The notes beneath the pieces were generated by a model. The model was not told the DNA's origin, did no database searches, and saw only the letters and a program-made list of their open reading frames with translations. 64,000 nucleotides of DNA from Alphaproteobacteria bacterium (GTDB lineage: Bacteria > Pseudomonadota > Alphaproteobacteria > RF32 > CAG-239). Every line of letters starts with the position of its first letter. Position 1 is the first letter of the stretch. The position numbers and the translations under genes were made by a program. Positions 25,905 to 33,641 of this stretch are shown one piece after another. The stretch is from the NCBI GenBank assembly GCA_017635595.1, contig JAGBLF010000013.1:1-64000 (forward strand). Reading direction: 5' to 3'.

Positions 25905-26959
25905 CTAATAAAACCTCAGCATAATTGTATTGTTGTCTCCTGCTTGACAGGCTGTCGCGGCAATGTTGACCGGCATCGGTACGGATACGGAAGAACCGTT
26001 CGGACAGGCTATTGCTCCCGGAACCGAGAACCAAGGGGCATTAGCACTGGCGTTACCACTGCAACCGGATGAAAAGCCGTCACTAAAAACATTCGGAGAT
26101 CCATAATTGATGTCAACAGAAAGCAAACCCGAGGATGAACCGGATCCCCAATCATAAGTTGCCAGAGCCATGCATGCTTCTTCAGGTACACTCCAAAAAC
26201 GAATGGCAAAAGCCTTATGATCACCGGCGATTTTCTTATCGTTGGCATGAATCTCGACAGATCCGCCGAAAGCATTTTCTAAATGACCGGAAGTATTCCA
26301 CATTTCATCCGGTACAAGATTGGCTTTTTTTAATATTTTTCCGGTGTCTCCATTTGCAGAACAGCCGCCGGAATAGCAACCGACAAGTCCTGAATAATTC
26401 TTTTGGCTGCCGAATAAAGTGCGCACATTACCTACAATTTGCGAAATTTGATCAACAGATTTATTGATTTTATATTGCATCATGGCCTTAGAGTAGCCGG
26501 CGATACCGCCAACCGATAAAACACCGATGATGGCCAAAACGCCCAACATCTCAATCATACTTCTTCCGCTCTGTGTGGCACCTGCTTGCAGCTTTCTCGC
26601 TTGTGTACCTCTGTTGTACACGGCACTCGAAAATTGCGGCGCATCTGCAGCACACATCGAAAGAAGGCCGCTCTCACATTTTACTGTCATTCTTTCGCCA
26701 ATATTTTTACTTGTCATTCTTGAGCCGATATTTTTACCAGTCATTCTTGAGCCGCAGGCTCGAGAATCTCGGCTGCTTAAAATGCTTCGGCCGAGATCCT
26801 CGCATTCGCAAGGATGACGATTTTGTGATTCGGCCGAGATACTCGCGCTATCGCGCAAGTATGACTTTTTCTTGTTATCAGCAAAAACGGAATTGGAATT
26901 AAGGCTCAGAACCTCAGAATCTGCAGAGAGAGAGAGCCTTGCTTAGTTAAATTTAACAT
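25905..26959 (-). CDS. prepilin-like protein, long repeat-filled leader, out of frame by one AG unit
   Basis: The functional part is a type IV pilin/pseudopilin: SGRSMIEMLGVLAIIGVLSV has the prepilin peptidase site (G before R, Glu at +5) and the hydrophobic alpha-1 helix; a Cys/Gly-rich globular domain of about 210 residues follows and ends DNNTIMLRFY. Upstream, a good ribosome site (GGAGAAAGACAA) and ATG at 26959 open a frame (MLNLTKQGSLSL) that stops after 17 codons. The stop is due to (AG)6 at 26925-26936: with one AG unit fewer the frame runs from 26959 into the pilin without interruption. Between lie about 100 codons built largely from palindromic and tandem repeats. As read, the gene is off unless an internal start is used (for example ATG codons in the RMTGKN repeats). 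A decayed second copy is at 50.9-51.2 kb. Confidence 0.7.
26687..26740. repeat. 27-bp tandem repeat
   Basis: Two adjoining 27-nt copies (26687-26713, 26714-26740), each starting TCATTCTT and ending in ATATTTTTAC plus two bases; the third partial unit runs into the palindromic element at 26740. On the minus strand they encode RMTSKNIGE/RMTGKNIGS. Confidence 0.8.
26740..26865. repeat. cluster of three palindromic elements inside the prepilin reading frame
   Basis: Units at 26740-26773, 26790-26818 and 26833-26865, the last two in opposite orientation to the first. Each is a hairpin of about 29-34 nt bounded by GTCAT on one side and CTCGGC on the other, with a variable loop. They keep the frame open on the minus strand. 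The same family recurs at 50977-51158. Confidence 0.8.
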
Positions 26960-27050
26960 TTGTCTTTCTCCAAAAATATAAGTGATTATGCATAACACAT
27001 AGAACATAGTGCCATATTTTTAATATAATGTAAATATGACGAAAGTAATA
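26866..27050 (-). repeat. duplicated prepilin 5' region, copy 1
   Basis: About 185 bp covering the upstream region, ribosome site and first codons of the prepilin gene are nearly identical to 51159-51341. The shared stretch ends at ATGACGAAAGT. Confidence 0.8.
26925..26936. repeat. (AG)6 dinucleotide tract near the prepilin start
   Basis: Twelve bases, read as (CT)6 in the prepilin 5' coding sequence, eight codons after ATG 26959. The related locus at 51.2 kb has only (AG)3 here and is in frame. Confidence 0.85.
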
Positions 27051-27060
27051 GGACTGTCTA

Positions 27061-28446
27061 TCAACAACTCAGCGCATTTTTGGCAATACCGGCCAAAGAT
27101 GTTTCTTTATAATCCTTATTCAAACTGAGACCTGTTTCGTACATCGTTTTGATAATACTGTCTAAACTGACAACGTGGTTACCGGTATTTTGCAAAGCCA
27201 AACGTGCGGCATTAACGGCTTTAATGGCGCCCATGGCGTTACGCTCAATACACGGAACCTGTACCAATCCGCAAATCGGGTCACAGGTTAATCCTAAGTT
27301 ATGTTCCATGGCAATTTCGGCCGCATTTTCAATTTGGCGATTGTTGCCGCCGAAAGCTGCCGCTAAACCCGCAGCAGCCATCGAACAGGCAACACCGACT
27401 TCGCCCTGACAGCCGACTTCGGCACCGGATATTGAAGCATTTGAACGATACAGACTGCAAATAGCCGATGCGGTGGCCAAGAAGGTAACTGTTGCATTTT
27501 TCTTTTCGTTTTCATTGCGGAATTTGCCATAGCGTTTCATATAGCGCAAAACAGCCGGAATAATCCCTGCCGAACCCATTGTCGGAGCTGTGACCATTCG
27601 ACCGCCGGCCGCATTTTCTTCGGCGACGGCAAACGCCCAAATATTAATCCAATCAAGAGCCGTTAATGAGTCGGTTGAGTTATTTTCAAATCGATTTTTT
27701 AATCGCTCATACATTTCTTTGGCATGACGCTTAACTTTCAAACCACCCGGCAGCTCGCCGCTTTTTTGCATACCGACATCAATATTTTCTTCCATAATAT
27801 GCTCGAGCCTTAAAATATCGGTAATAACGGAGGTGCGTTTCAAAGAAATAGCTTTTTCATTTTGCATAACAACTTCGGCAATAGAGAGTTTGTTTTGATC
27901 GCAAAGCTTCATTAATTCTTTGCACGAGTTAAACTGGAACGGTACGTTGTACGGAGCGCGATCAATACGCTGCGAAATTTCATCTTGTCGGGCAATTGTG
28001 CCACCGCCCACCGAAAAATAGGTTTCTTCCAATAAGATATTGTCGTTTTCATCATAGGCTGTGAATTTCATGCCGTTTGAGTGTTCCGGTAAAGTTATTT
28101 TCTTTTCCAAGATAATGTTTTTATCAAATGAAAAGGCAATAAAGTGGTGCACGTTAAGACATAACTCACCGTTGTCTTTAATTTCTTGAATATAATTTTT
28201 ATCCGGAGTGATGTCCTCGGCATTTAAGCCCATAAAGCCGTAAGCAATGGCGTTTAGTGTGCCGTGTCCGATGCCGGTCAGAGCCAAAGAACCGTAAAGA
28301 CGAGCTATCAGTTTGGTTGTTTTTTCCAGTTTATTTTGCTTAGCCAAATTTTTTACAAAACGATGTGCTGCTTTCATCGGACCGACGGTGTGTGAACTGG
28401 ACGGACCGATACCGACGGCAAAAATCTCAAATAAACTGTAATACAT
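27061..28446 (-). CDS. sdaA: L-serine dehydratase, iron-sulfur, single chain
   Basis: 461 aa. It deaminates L-serine to pyruvate with a 4Fe-4S cluster. The N-terminal beta domain has [14 protein letters not shown]; the alpha domain has [15 protein letters not shown] and [13 protein letters not shown], which provide three cluster cysteines. The protein ends in Cys (AKNALSC), the C-terminal 'tail-in-mouth' residue that fills the fourth ligand place in this class. I chose ATG 28446 (MYYSLFEIF), with AGAGGG 5 nt before it; the longer frame has no ribosome site. It follows pip by 8 bp, so both are one operon for peptide and amino-acid catabolism. Confidence 0.95.
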   Translation of the reverse strand: MYYSLFEIFAVGIGPSSSHTVGPMKAAHRFVKNLAKQNKLEKTTKLIARLYGSLALTGIGHGTLNAIAYGFMGLNAEDITPDKNYIQEIKDNGELCLNVHHFIAFSFDKNIILEKKITLPEHSNGMKFTAYDENDNILLEETYFSVGGGTIARQDEISQRIDRAPYNVPFQFNSCKELMKLCDQNKLSIAEVVMQNEKAISLKRTSVITDILRLEHIMEENIDVGMQKSGELPGGLKVKRHAKEMYERLKNRFENNSTDSLTALDWINIWAFAVAEENAAGGRMVTAPTMGSAGIIPAVLRYMKRYGKFRNENEKKNATVTFLATASAICSLYRSNASISGAEVGCQGEVGVACSMAAAGLAAAFGGNNRQIENAAEIAMEHNLGLTCDPICGLVQVPCIERNAMGAIKAVNAARLALQNTGNHVVSLDSIIKTMYETGLSLNKDYKETSLAGIAKNALSC

Positions 28447-28454
28447 TATTCCCT

Positions 28455-29378
28455 CTATAAAAACTCTTTTAATTTTCTTTTGACAACGTCCATAAGCTGT
28501 GGCGATGAATGTCCGTATCCGGCATTTATTTTTAATACTGAATTCGGCATGACCTGATGCAAATTCCATGCCTGTTCGACCGGACAGCAGAAATCCATCC
28601 GATTATGGACAATCAGACACGGAATATCTTTTATTTTTGCGATATTGTCAAGGATTTGATTATCGGTTATGAAGAAGTTATGACCGACATAATGAAAATA
28701 AACACGGGATGATTTCAAAAAGCTTTCATCAATTTCGGTAAACTCTTCAAATTCAGGGGCAAGCTGACCGAGTTTATGTTCATAACTGCCGAGATAAGAC
28801 AGAGCTTGCAGATTATCGGTTTTATTTGTTGAAAACAAAAGTTTCGTATATTCTTTCAGCACATTCTTGTTATCGATTTTTTGGCGCATTTGTTGCCACA
28901 AATCCGGATAAAAACGCTCACTATCCTTGTTAACCCAGTCGGCATCATGCGGGCGTGCCAAAAAGACGGAATGAACTATAATTTTTTGAACCATTTTCGG
29001 ATATGCTTCGGCAAACAGCAGTGCCATAGTCGAACCCCATGAACAACCGTGAACGATAATCGGTGTTTTAATGTTCAAAAATTCGAGCAAACGTTTGGCA
29101 TCGTCAATTAAGTTTTCGGTTGTGTTGTGCGCGCATAAATCAGCGTATTCGGACATACCGCAACCGCGTTGATCAAATTGTATGAAACGATATTTTTTCA
29201 AATCAAACAATTTGGCATATTTAACGCGAGAACTGCCGCCCGGACCGCCGTGAAACGATAAAACGGGAATACCGTTCGGATTACCGTATTGAACAAAATA
29301 AATTTTATGACCGTCTTTTTCGGGCAGAAAACCTTCGGCAAAAGGTTTTGGATCAAAATTAAACAAATTAAAAAACAT
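28455..29378 (-). CDS. pip: proline iminopeptidase
   Basis: 307 aa, alpha/beta hydrolase of peptidase family S33. It releases N-terminal proline from peptides. Oxyanion HGGPGGSS, FDQRGCGMS, nucleophile Ser113 in HGCSWGS (usual GGSWGS, here Gly to Cys one place earlier), late Asp in NRMDFCC and His in GYGHSSP. First gene of the pip-sdaA operon, together turning peptides into serine, proline and pyruvate. No signal peptide. Confidence 0.92.
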   Translation of the reverse strand: MFFNLFNFDPKPFAEGFLPEKDGHKIYFVQYGNPNGIPVLSFHGGPGGSSRVKYAKLFDLKKYRFIQFDQRGCGMSEYADLCAHNTTENLIDDAKRLLEFLNIKTPIIVHGCSWGSTMALLFAEAYPKMVQKIIVHSVFLARPHDADWVNKDSERFYPDLWQQMRQKIDNKNVLKEYTKLLFSTNKTDNLQALSYLGSYEHKLGQLAPEFEEFTEIDESFLKSSRVYFHYVGHNFFITDNQILDNIAKIKDIPCLIVHNRMDFCCPVEQAWNLHQVMPNSVLKINAGYGHSSPQLMDVVKRKLKEFL

Positions 29379-29455
29379 AATGCAATCCCTCTTTTTTATG
29401 TTTGCAACATAACAAAAATTCTTTATGACTGCAACCGAATTATCAAAATATCGGC

Positions 29456-29483
29456 TTGAATTTTTACCGTTTTTGAGTATGCT
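29456..29483 (+). promoter_or_regulatory. promoter of the 29502 MORN protein gene
   Basis: TTGAAT, 16 bp, TATGCT; AGAGG follows just before ATG, so the leader is very short. Confidence 0.5.
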
Positions 29484-29501
29484 GTGAAAAGAGGATAAAA
29501 A

Positions 29502-30095
29502 ATGAATAAAATATTTATATCGGTTGTTTTGGGGTTATTTGCATTTGAAGCACAGGCCTATATTAACGAACCGATTACCAAATTAACCGAGCCGAAAAAA
29601 ATCTATCTGCCGTATAAAATAATCGTGCCGAGTAATCGTATTTATACGCCGAATCAGTATTCATGTTATGTACGGCAAAAGCGTAAATTCTGCCAAAACA
29701 AGCACGGTAGGGGGATTAACGGTCGCATTGTCAGCACCTATGATGACCGTGTGGCTTATGAAACCTATGTTGACGGTTATCAAACCGGTATAACTTCGGT
29801 ATTTAATCTGCAAGGTTTGTTATTGCAACACATTGAATACAAAAAAGGAGTTCGTGACGGCGAAGCAATATCTTATTATGCCAACGGCAATGTCGAAGTC
29901 GTGGCTCATTATAAAGACGGGGCTCTGCACGGCCGCTTGGAACAATATGATATAAACGGTGCGTTGGTCGGTAATATGACTTATAAAAAGGGCTGGTTTA
30001 AGGACGGGTATTGCAAAAACGAAGCCGATAATTCTTCAATGGAAGAACGCCTTCATTCAGGATATAACGAAGTTATTCCTTGCGGTATTGAATAA
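29502..30095 (+). CDS. exported MORN-repeat protein
   Basis: 197 aa. Signal peptide (MNKIFISVVLGLFAFEAQA, 19 residues). The central and C-terminal parts hold MORN_2-type repeats (GYQTGITSVFNLQGLL, GVRDGEAISYYANGNVEVV, GALHGRLEQYDINGALV). Four cysteines in the mature protein could form disulfides. Related in repeat type to the lipoprotein at 13116 but not lipid-anchored. Role unknown. Confidence 0.7.
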   Translation: MNKIFISVVLGLFAFEAQAYINEPITKLTEPKKIYLPYKIIVPSNRIYTPNQYSCYVRQKRKFCQNKHGRGINGRIVSTYDDRVAYETYVDGYQTGITSVFNLQGLLLQHIEYKKGVRDGEAISYYANGNVEVVAHYKDGALHGRLEQYDINGALVGNMTYKKGWFKDGYCKNEADNSSMEERLHSGYNEVIPCGIE

Positions 30096-30102
30096 TAAAA
30101 TA

Positions 30103-30130
30103 TTGACAAAAAATAAAGTGAAATTATAAT
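30103..30130 (+). promoter_or_regulatory. consensus promoter of the 30165 gene
   Basis: TTGACA, 16 bp, TATAAT: both hexamers are perfect. Expected start near 30137, leaving a 28-nt AT-rich leader without a ribosome site. Confidence 0.75.
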
Positions 30131-30164
30131 AGATGCCAGATTACTAATTAAATACATACAAATT

Positions 30165-30932
30165 ATGGCACTATTAGACCTTTTGGCATGTTCTCGTCAA
30201 GCTGACGAGTTATGTCTTGTATACTGCAAAGCGCACGCTCAATTACTTCTAGATTGCAAAAACGCGGTTCTTGTTCAATTAAAGAGCAGAGCAGGTTATC
30301 GCCACATTGTCTGGATGGATCCTGTGGCATGTGATAACGGCATCGATTCGTATGTGCGCGCGTTTTACGAATTTAGCGAAGACAGAGACGACGACCTGAG
30401 TGAACCTGTTTCTAAACAAATTATCACCGCCGATAAAGATATTTTTTGCTATAACGGCAATGCGTATTTTTTGAATACGCAGCCAAACGGCAATTTATCT
30501 ATTCGGCAGATGACAATGTTTCCGACACAGGATGCTGTTGTGTCATTGGACCGCAATTCGGAAGATGAGCCTAAAAACCCCATCAATGTGTTTCTGGTAA
30601 AATTCTCTCTGGTGGAAAACAACACATTGCAGTATGCCCTAACCTGTTGGGGTATTGCGTATGAGGATGAATGTAACTACATCAGCATCTTTGATGACGA
30701 CAGTCACTGGTTGCAGGAATATGCACTCGGTTCTTTTGTTCGCGAGGAGCTTCCGGTAGGTTCGGTCTTCAAGAAAGATGACTACTATTACAAATTGGTC
30801 ACTGATGCAGATGGTAAACTTTGCTTGGAAAAGAGCTCTTCGGTATTTGCGTCTAACAGAACGAAATCTGTTAGCAAATCACCTGTCAAAGCGCGTCTTA
30901 TCCCTCTTTATCCTAAAAGCGACGGAAATTAA
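30165..30932 (+). CDS. hypothetical protein, orphan
   Basis: 255 aa, acidic and soluble, no family recognised. There are several cysteines (CSRQADELCLVYCKAH at the N-terminus), two beta-rich segments that look like internal repeats of one fold (ITADKDIFCYNGNAYFLNT and LPVGSVFKKDDYYYKLVTD), and a basic tail. It has a perfect sigma-70 promoter, no Shine-Dalgarno, and its own terminator whose loop contains the stop codon. It sits just before hydE but is a separate transcript. High predicted transcription argues for a real product. Confidence 0.6.
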   Translation: MALLDLLACSRQADELCLVYCKAHAQLLLDCKNAVLVQLKSRAGYRHIVWMDPVACDNGIDSYVRAFYEFSEDRDDDLSEPVSKQIITADKDIFCYNGNAYFLNTQPNGNLSIRQMTMFPTQDAVVSLDRNSEDEPKNPINVFLVKFSLVENNTLQYALTCWGIAYEDECNYISIFDDDSHWLQEYALGSFVREELPVGSVFKKDDYYYKLVTDADGKLCLEKSSSVFASNRTKSVSKSPVKARLIPLYPKSDGN

Positions 30933-30953
30933 TTCCGCCGCTTTTAGTATTTT
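30913..30953 (+). terminator. terminator overlapping the 30165 gene stop
   Basis: A 15-bp stem with one A-C mismatch (30913-30927 with 30933-30947); the TAA stop lies in the loop. A short T-rich tail follows. Confidence 0.75.
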
Positions 30954-30970
30954 GCAAACATTAATATTTA

Positions 30971-30999
30971 TTGACATTTTATACAATAATAAGTACACT
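30971..30999 (+). promoter_or_regulatory. hydE promoter
   Basis: TTGACA, 17 bp, TACACT. The leader is about 26 nt, AT-rich, without a Shine-Dalgarno. Confidence 0.7.
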
Positions 31000-31031
31000 G
31001 CGTTCAATTAATCATTATTAATATATATAGT

Positions 31032-32045
31032 ATGAAGGAAGATATTATTTCTCTTGCCGAACGCAGTCATATATTGACCAAACGGCAAATTATTGAAGTG
31101 CTACAGAGTGAAAGTTGTGACACAGAACTCTTTGCAGCCGCTGACCGAGTGCAACGAAAGTTTTTCGGAAACGCGGTAAAATTGGTTGCTCTTTTGGAGT
31201 TCTCCAATAAATGCAGAAATGCGTGTTTTTATTGCGGCCTTCGCGCCAAAAATCAAAAGTTATCCCGTTACAGTCTGTCGGTTGAAGAGATTGTTGCTCA
31301 TGCCCAAGCCGCTAAGGCTATGGGGTTTTCAACAATCGCATTACAATCGGGTGAAAGTTTATCTTATTCGCGAGATGATTTCCTGCGGATAATTCGTGAG
31401 ATTAAGGCGATGGATATGAAATTGATTTTGAGTTGCGGTGAACTTGACGGACGTGATTTGGTCGATTTCCGGCGTTGCGGGGTTGATGGTTACCTACTTA
31501 AAATCGAAACAACCGATCAGCAGTTGTATGCCTGTATGCATCCTCATCAAAACTGGATGTTGCGCAATAACACAATTCATCTGTTATCGGCTCTCGGCTA
31601 CTATACGGCAACCGGCGATATCATCGGTTTACCCGAACAGAGTCTCGAATCTGTTGCTGATGATTTGCTCTATTTTCAGCGTGTCAAAGCCAACTTTATC
31701 GGTATCGGTCCGTTGATGACCCATCCGGAAACGCCTTTGCGCGGAGAAGCAAACGGCGATATCAATTTGGTTTTGAAGTGTATGGCATTGAGCCGTCTTC
31801 TTAATCCCAAAGCCGATATCGTAACGACAACAGCACTGGAAGCTCTGGCTCCCGACGGACAAAAGCGCGGTCTGGCTGCCGGTGCCAATGTGGTTATGCC
31901 GAATATAACATCAGAGCAGGTACGCAAAAATTACCAGTTGTTTACAAATAAAGAAAATACCAATATTGCCGTTAACGGTTTGCAGGATATTATCCGTAAT
32001 ATCGAGCAGTGCGGCAGATGTGTATCTTCCGATTTTAAGCATTAA
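31032..32045 (+). CDS. hydE: [FeFe]-hydrogenase maturation radical SAM enzyme HydE
   Basis: 337 aa. HydE is a BioB-like radical SAM enzyme that acts on the HydG-made Fe-cysteine-CO/CN synthon during H-cluster assembly. The CxxxCxxC motif is Cys61-Cys65-Cys68 (KCRNACFYCGLR). HydE-specific blocks follow: RYSLSVEEIV, TIALQSGES, LKIETTDQQLYACMHP, DIIGLPEQSLE, IGIGPLMTHPETPL, TTTALEAL and GANVVMPNITSEQ, which separate it from BioB and ThiH. It is monocistronic between a promoter and a strong terminator, 8.2 kb from hydF and on the other strand. No SD; the only sensible start is ATG 31032. Confidence 0.92.
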   Translation: MKEDIISLAERSHILTKRQIIEVLQSESCDTELFAAADRVQRKFFGNAVKLVALLEFSNKCRNACFYCGLRAKNQKLSRYSLSVEEIVAHAQAAKAMGFSTIALQSGESLSYSRDDFLRIIREIKAMDMKLILSCGELDGRDLVDFRRCGVDGYLLKIETTDQQLYACMHPHQNWMLRNNTIHLLSALGYYTATGDIIGLPEQSLESVADDLLYFQRVKANFIGIGPLMTHPETPLRGEANGDINLVLKCMALSRLLNPKADIVTTTALEALAPDGQKRGLAAGANVVMPNITSEQVRKNYQLFTNKENTNIAVNGLQDIIRNIEQCGRCVSSDFKH

Positions 32046-32049
32046 GCAG

Positions 32050-32095
32050 ACGGATAACCCTCGGTTTTGAATACCGAGGGTTATCCGTTTTTTTT
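32050..32095 (+). terminator. strong hydE terminator
   Basis: A perfect 15-bp stem (32050-32064 with 32074-32088), 9-nt loop and eight T. It starts 5 nt after the hydE stop. Confidence 0.92.
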
Positions 32096-32113
32096 GTTTA
32101 TTCAAATTGCTTA

Positions 32114-33631
32114 TTAATAGCTTCTGGCGTAAATAACGTCCATTGTGGCATCTTTGCCGGTTAATAAACATTTTCCGGTTGTACCGCTTTGGTCAAACGG
32201 AATACAGCGGATGGTAATCTTCATTGATTTTAAGATTTCTTCCGTTTCGGAATCACCGCACCATTTACCGCGTACGAATGCGACTTTACCCTGTTTGCCG
32301 TCTTCAATCCACTCATTCGAGTTGGCAAAATAAGCGGCAAAAGCTTCAGGCGTGGTGATATCGGTACGAATATTGTTATGTAAACGTTCGGTAGCCTTTT
32401 CCAACATTATTTGCTGCAAAGCAACCAAGCGTTCGCCGACGGAATCGATAAATTCGTCGACTTTCATAATCTTTTTGCCTTCCGGTTGACCGAGGAAAAT
32501 ACGTTCTTTAACCATTAAGCCGTTATTTTCGATATCGCGTGCGCCGATTTCGCAAACCATCGGTGCCCCTTTTCTGATCCATTCCCAAACTTTGTCAACG
32601 CTTGGTTTATCGCGGTTATCAATTTTAATACGGAGCTTCTCGCCGAAAGCCGTTTTATCTTTAAGCTGAGCTTTGATATTCTCGATATATTCCATAATGC
32701 GCGGGGTATCATCGGCTTTTTTGATAACCGGTACAAAAACAATTTGATACGGTGCAACATGCGGCGGCATAACCATACCGTCATCATCGGCATGGCTCAT
32801 AATGGCACCGCCGATTAAACGGGTAGAAACACCCCAGGATGTCGTATAGGCAAATTCTTGTTCATTGTTTTGATTAACGAATTTAATGTTAGCCGATTTG
32901 GCAAAGTTTTGCCCCAAAAAGTGCGAAGTTCCTGCTTGTAAAGCTTTACCGTCTTGCATCATAGCCTCAATACAATAGGTGTCAACCGCTCCAGGAAACT
33001 TATCGTACTCCGGTTTGCGGCCGATTATAACCGGCATAGCCAAAGCATTTTCGGCAAAATCACGATAAACGCCGAGCATTTTAACAGTTTCGTCTTCGGC
33101 TTCTTTATAGGTTGCGTGAACCGTATGGCCTTCCTGCCACAAAAATTCGCGTGTGCGCAAGAATAAACGAGGTCTCATTTCCCAACGCACAACATTGGCC
33201 CACTGATTTAACAAGATAGGTAAATCACGATAAGATTTTACCCATTTGGCAAATGAATCGGCAATAATCGTTTCACTGGTCGGGCGAACAATCAACGGCT
33301 CTTCCAAAGGGGAAGCCGGTTTTAGTTTGCCGTCTTCGGTGACCAAACGCGAGTGGGTGACAACCGCCATTTCTTTGGCAAAACCTTCAACGTGGTCGGC
33401 TTCTTTTTGGAAGAAAGAAAGCGGAATAAACATCGGAAAATAATAATTTTCATGTCCGGTTTCTTTAATTTTTTCATCTAACACGCGTTGGATACGTTCC
33501 CATAAGCCGTAGCCCCAAGCCTTCATAACCATACAACCCGGAGAGGAAGCATTTTCGGCCATATCGGCCTCGGATACCACATTTTGATACCATTCCGGAT
33601 AGTTTTGCTTGCGTGTTGTTCTCATAGCCAT
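32114..33631 (-). CDS. proS: prolyl-tRNA synthetase, archaeal/eukaryotic type
   Basis: 505 aa, class II synthetase joining proline to tRNA-Pro. Motif 2 is MRPRLFLRTREFLWQEGHT; motif 3 is TRLIGGAIMSHADDDG. There is no editing insertion, and the C-terminal zinc-type domain ends in Tyr (YARSY), both marks of the archaeal/eukaryotic ProRS form. Alphaproteobacteria usually carry a shorter bacterial-type enzyme of about 440 aa, so this copy is probably an old horizontal acquisition, as in some Bacteroidetes and Clostridia. AGGAG precedes ATG. It lies 10 bp after pheT on the same strand. Confidence 0.93.
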   Translation of the reverse strand: MAMRTTRKQNYPEWYQNVVSEADMAENASSPGCMVMKAWGYGLWERIQRVLDEKIKETGHENYYFPMFIPLSFFQKEADHVEGFAKEMAVVTHSRLVTEDGKLKPASPLEEPLIVRPTSETIIADSFAKWVKSYRDLPILLNQWANVVRWEMRPRLFLRTREFLWQEGHTVHATYKEAEDETVKMLGVYRDFAENALAMPVIIGRKPEYDKFPGAVDTYCIEAMMQDGKALQAGTSHFLGQNFAKSANIKFVNQNNEQEFAYTTSWGVSTRLIGGAIMSHADDDGMVMPPHVAPYQIVFVPVIKKADDTPRIMEYIENIKAQLKDKTAFGEKLRIKIDNRDKPSVDKVWEWIRKGAPMVCEIGARDIENNGLMVKERIFLGQPEGKKIMKVDEFIDSVGERLVALQQIMLEKATERLHNNIRTDITTPEAFAAYFANSNEWIEDGKQGKVAFVRGKWCGDSETEEILKSMKITIRCIPFDQSGTTGKCLLTGKDATMDVIYARSY

Positions 33632-33641
33632 TTTTGTTCTC

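Noticed and set aside
26687-26865. CRISPR array
   Set aside because: Repeats are tandem without unique spacers or are hairpin units of uneven spacing; no cas gene is present.
26527-26902. Plus-strand frames of 96 and 109 aa in the prepilin leader region
   Set aside because: They are opposite-strand shadows produced by the palindromic repeats, without ribosome sites.
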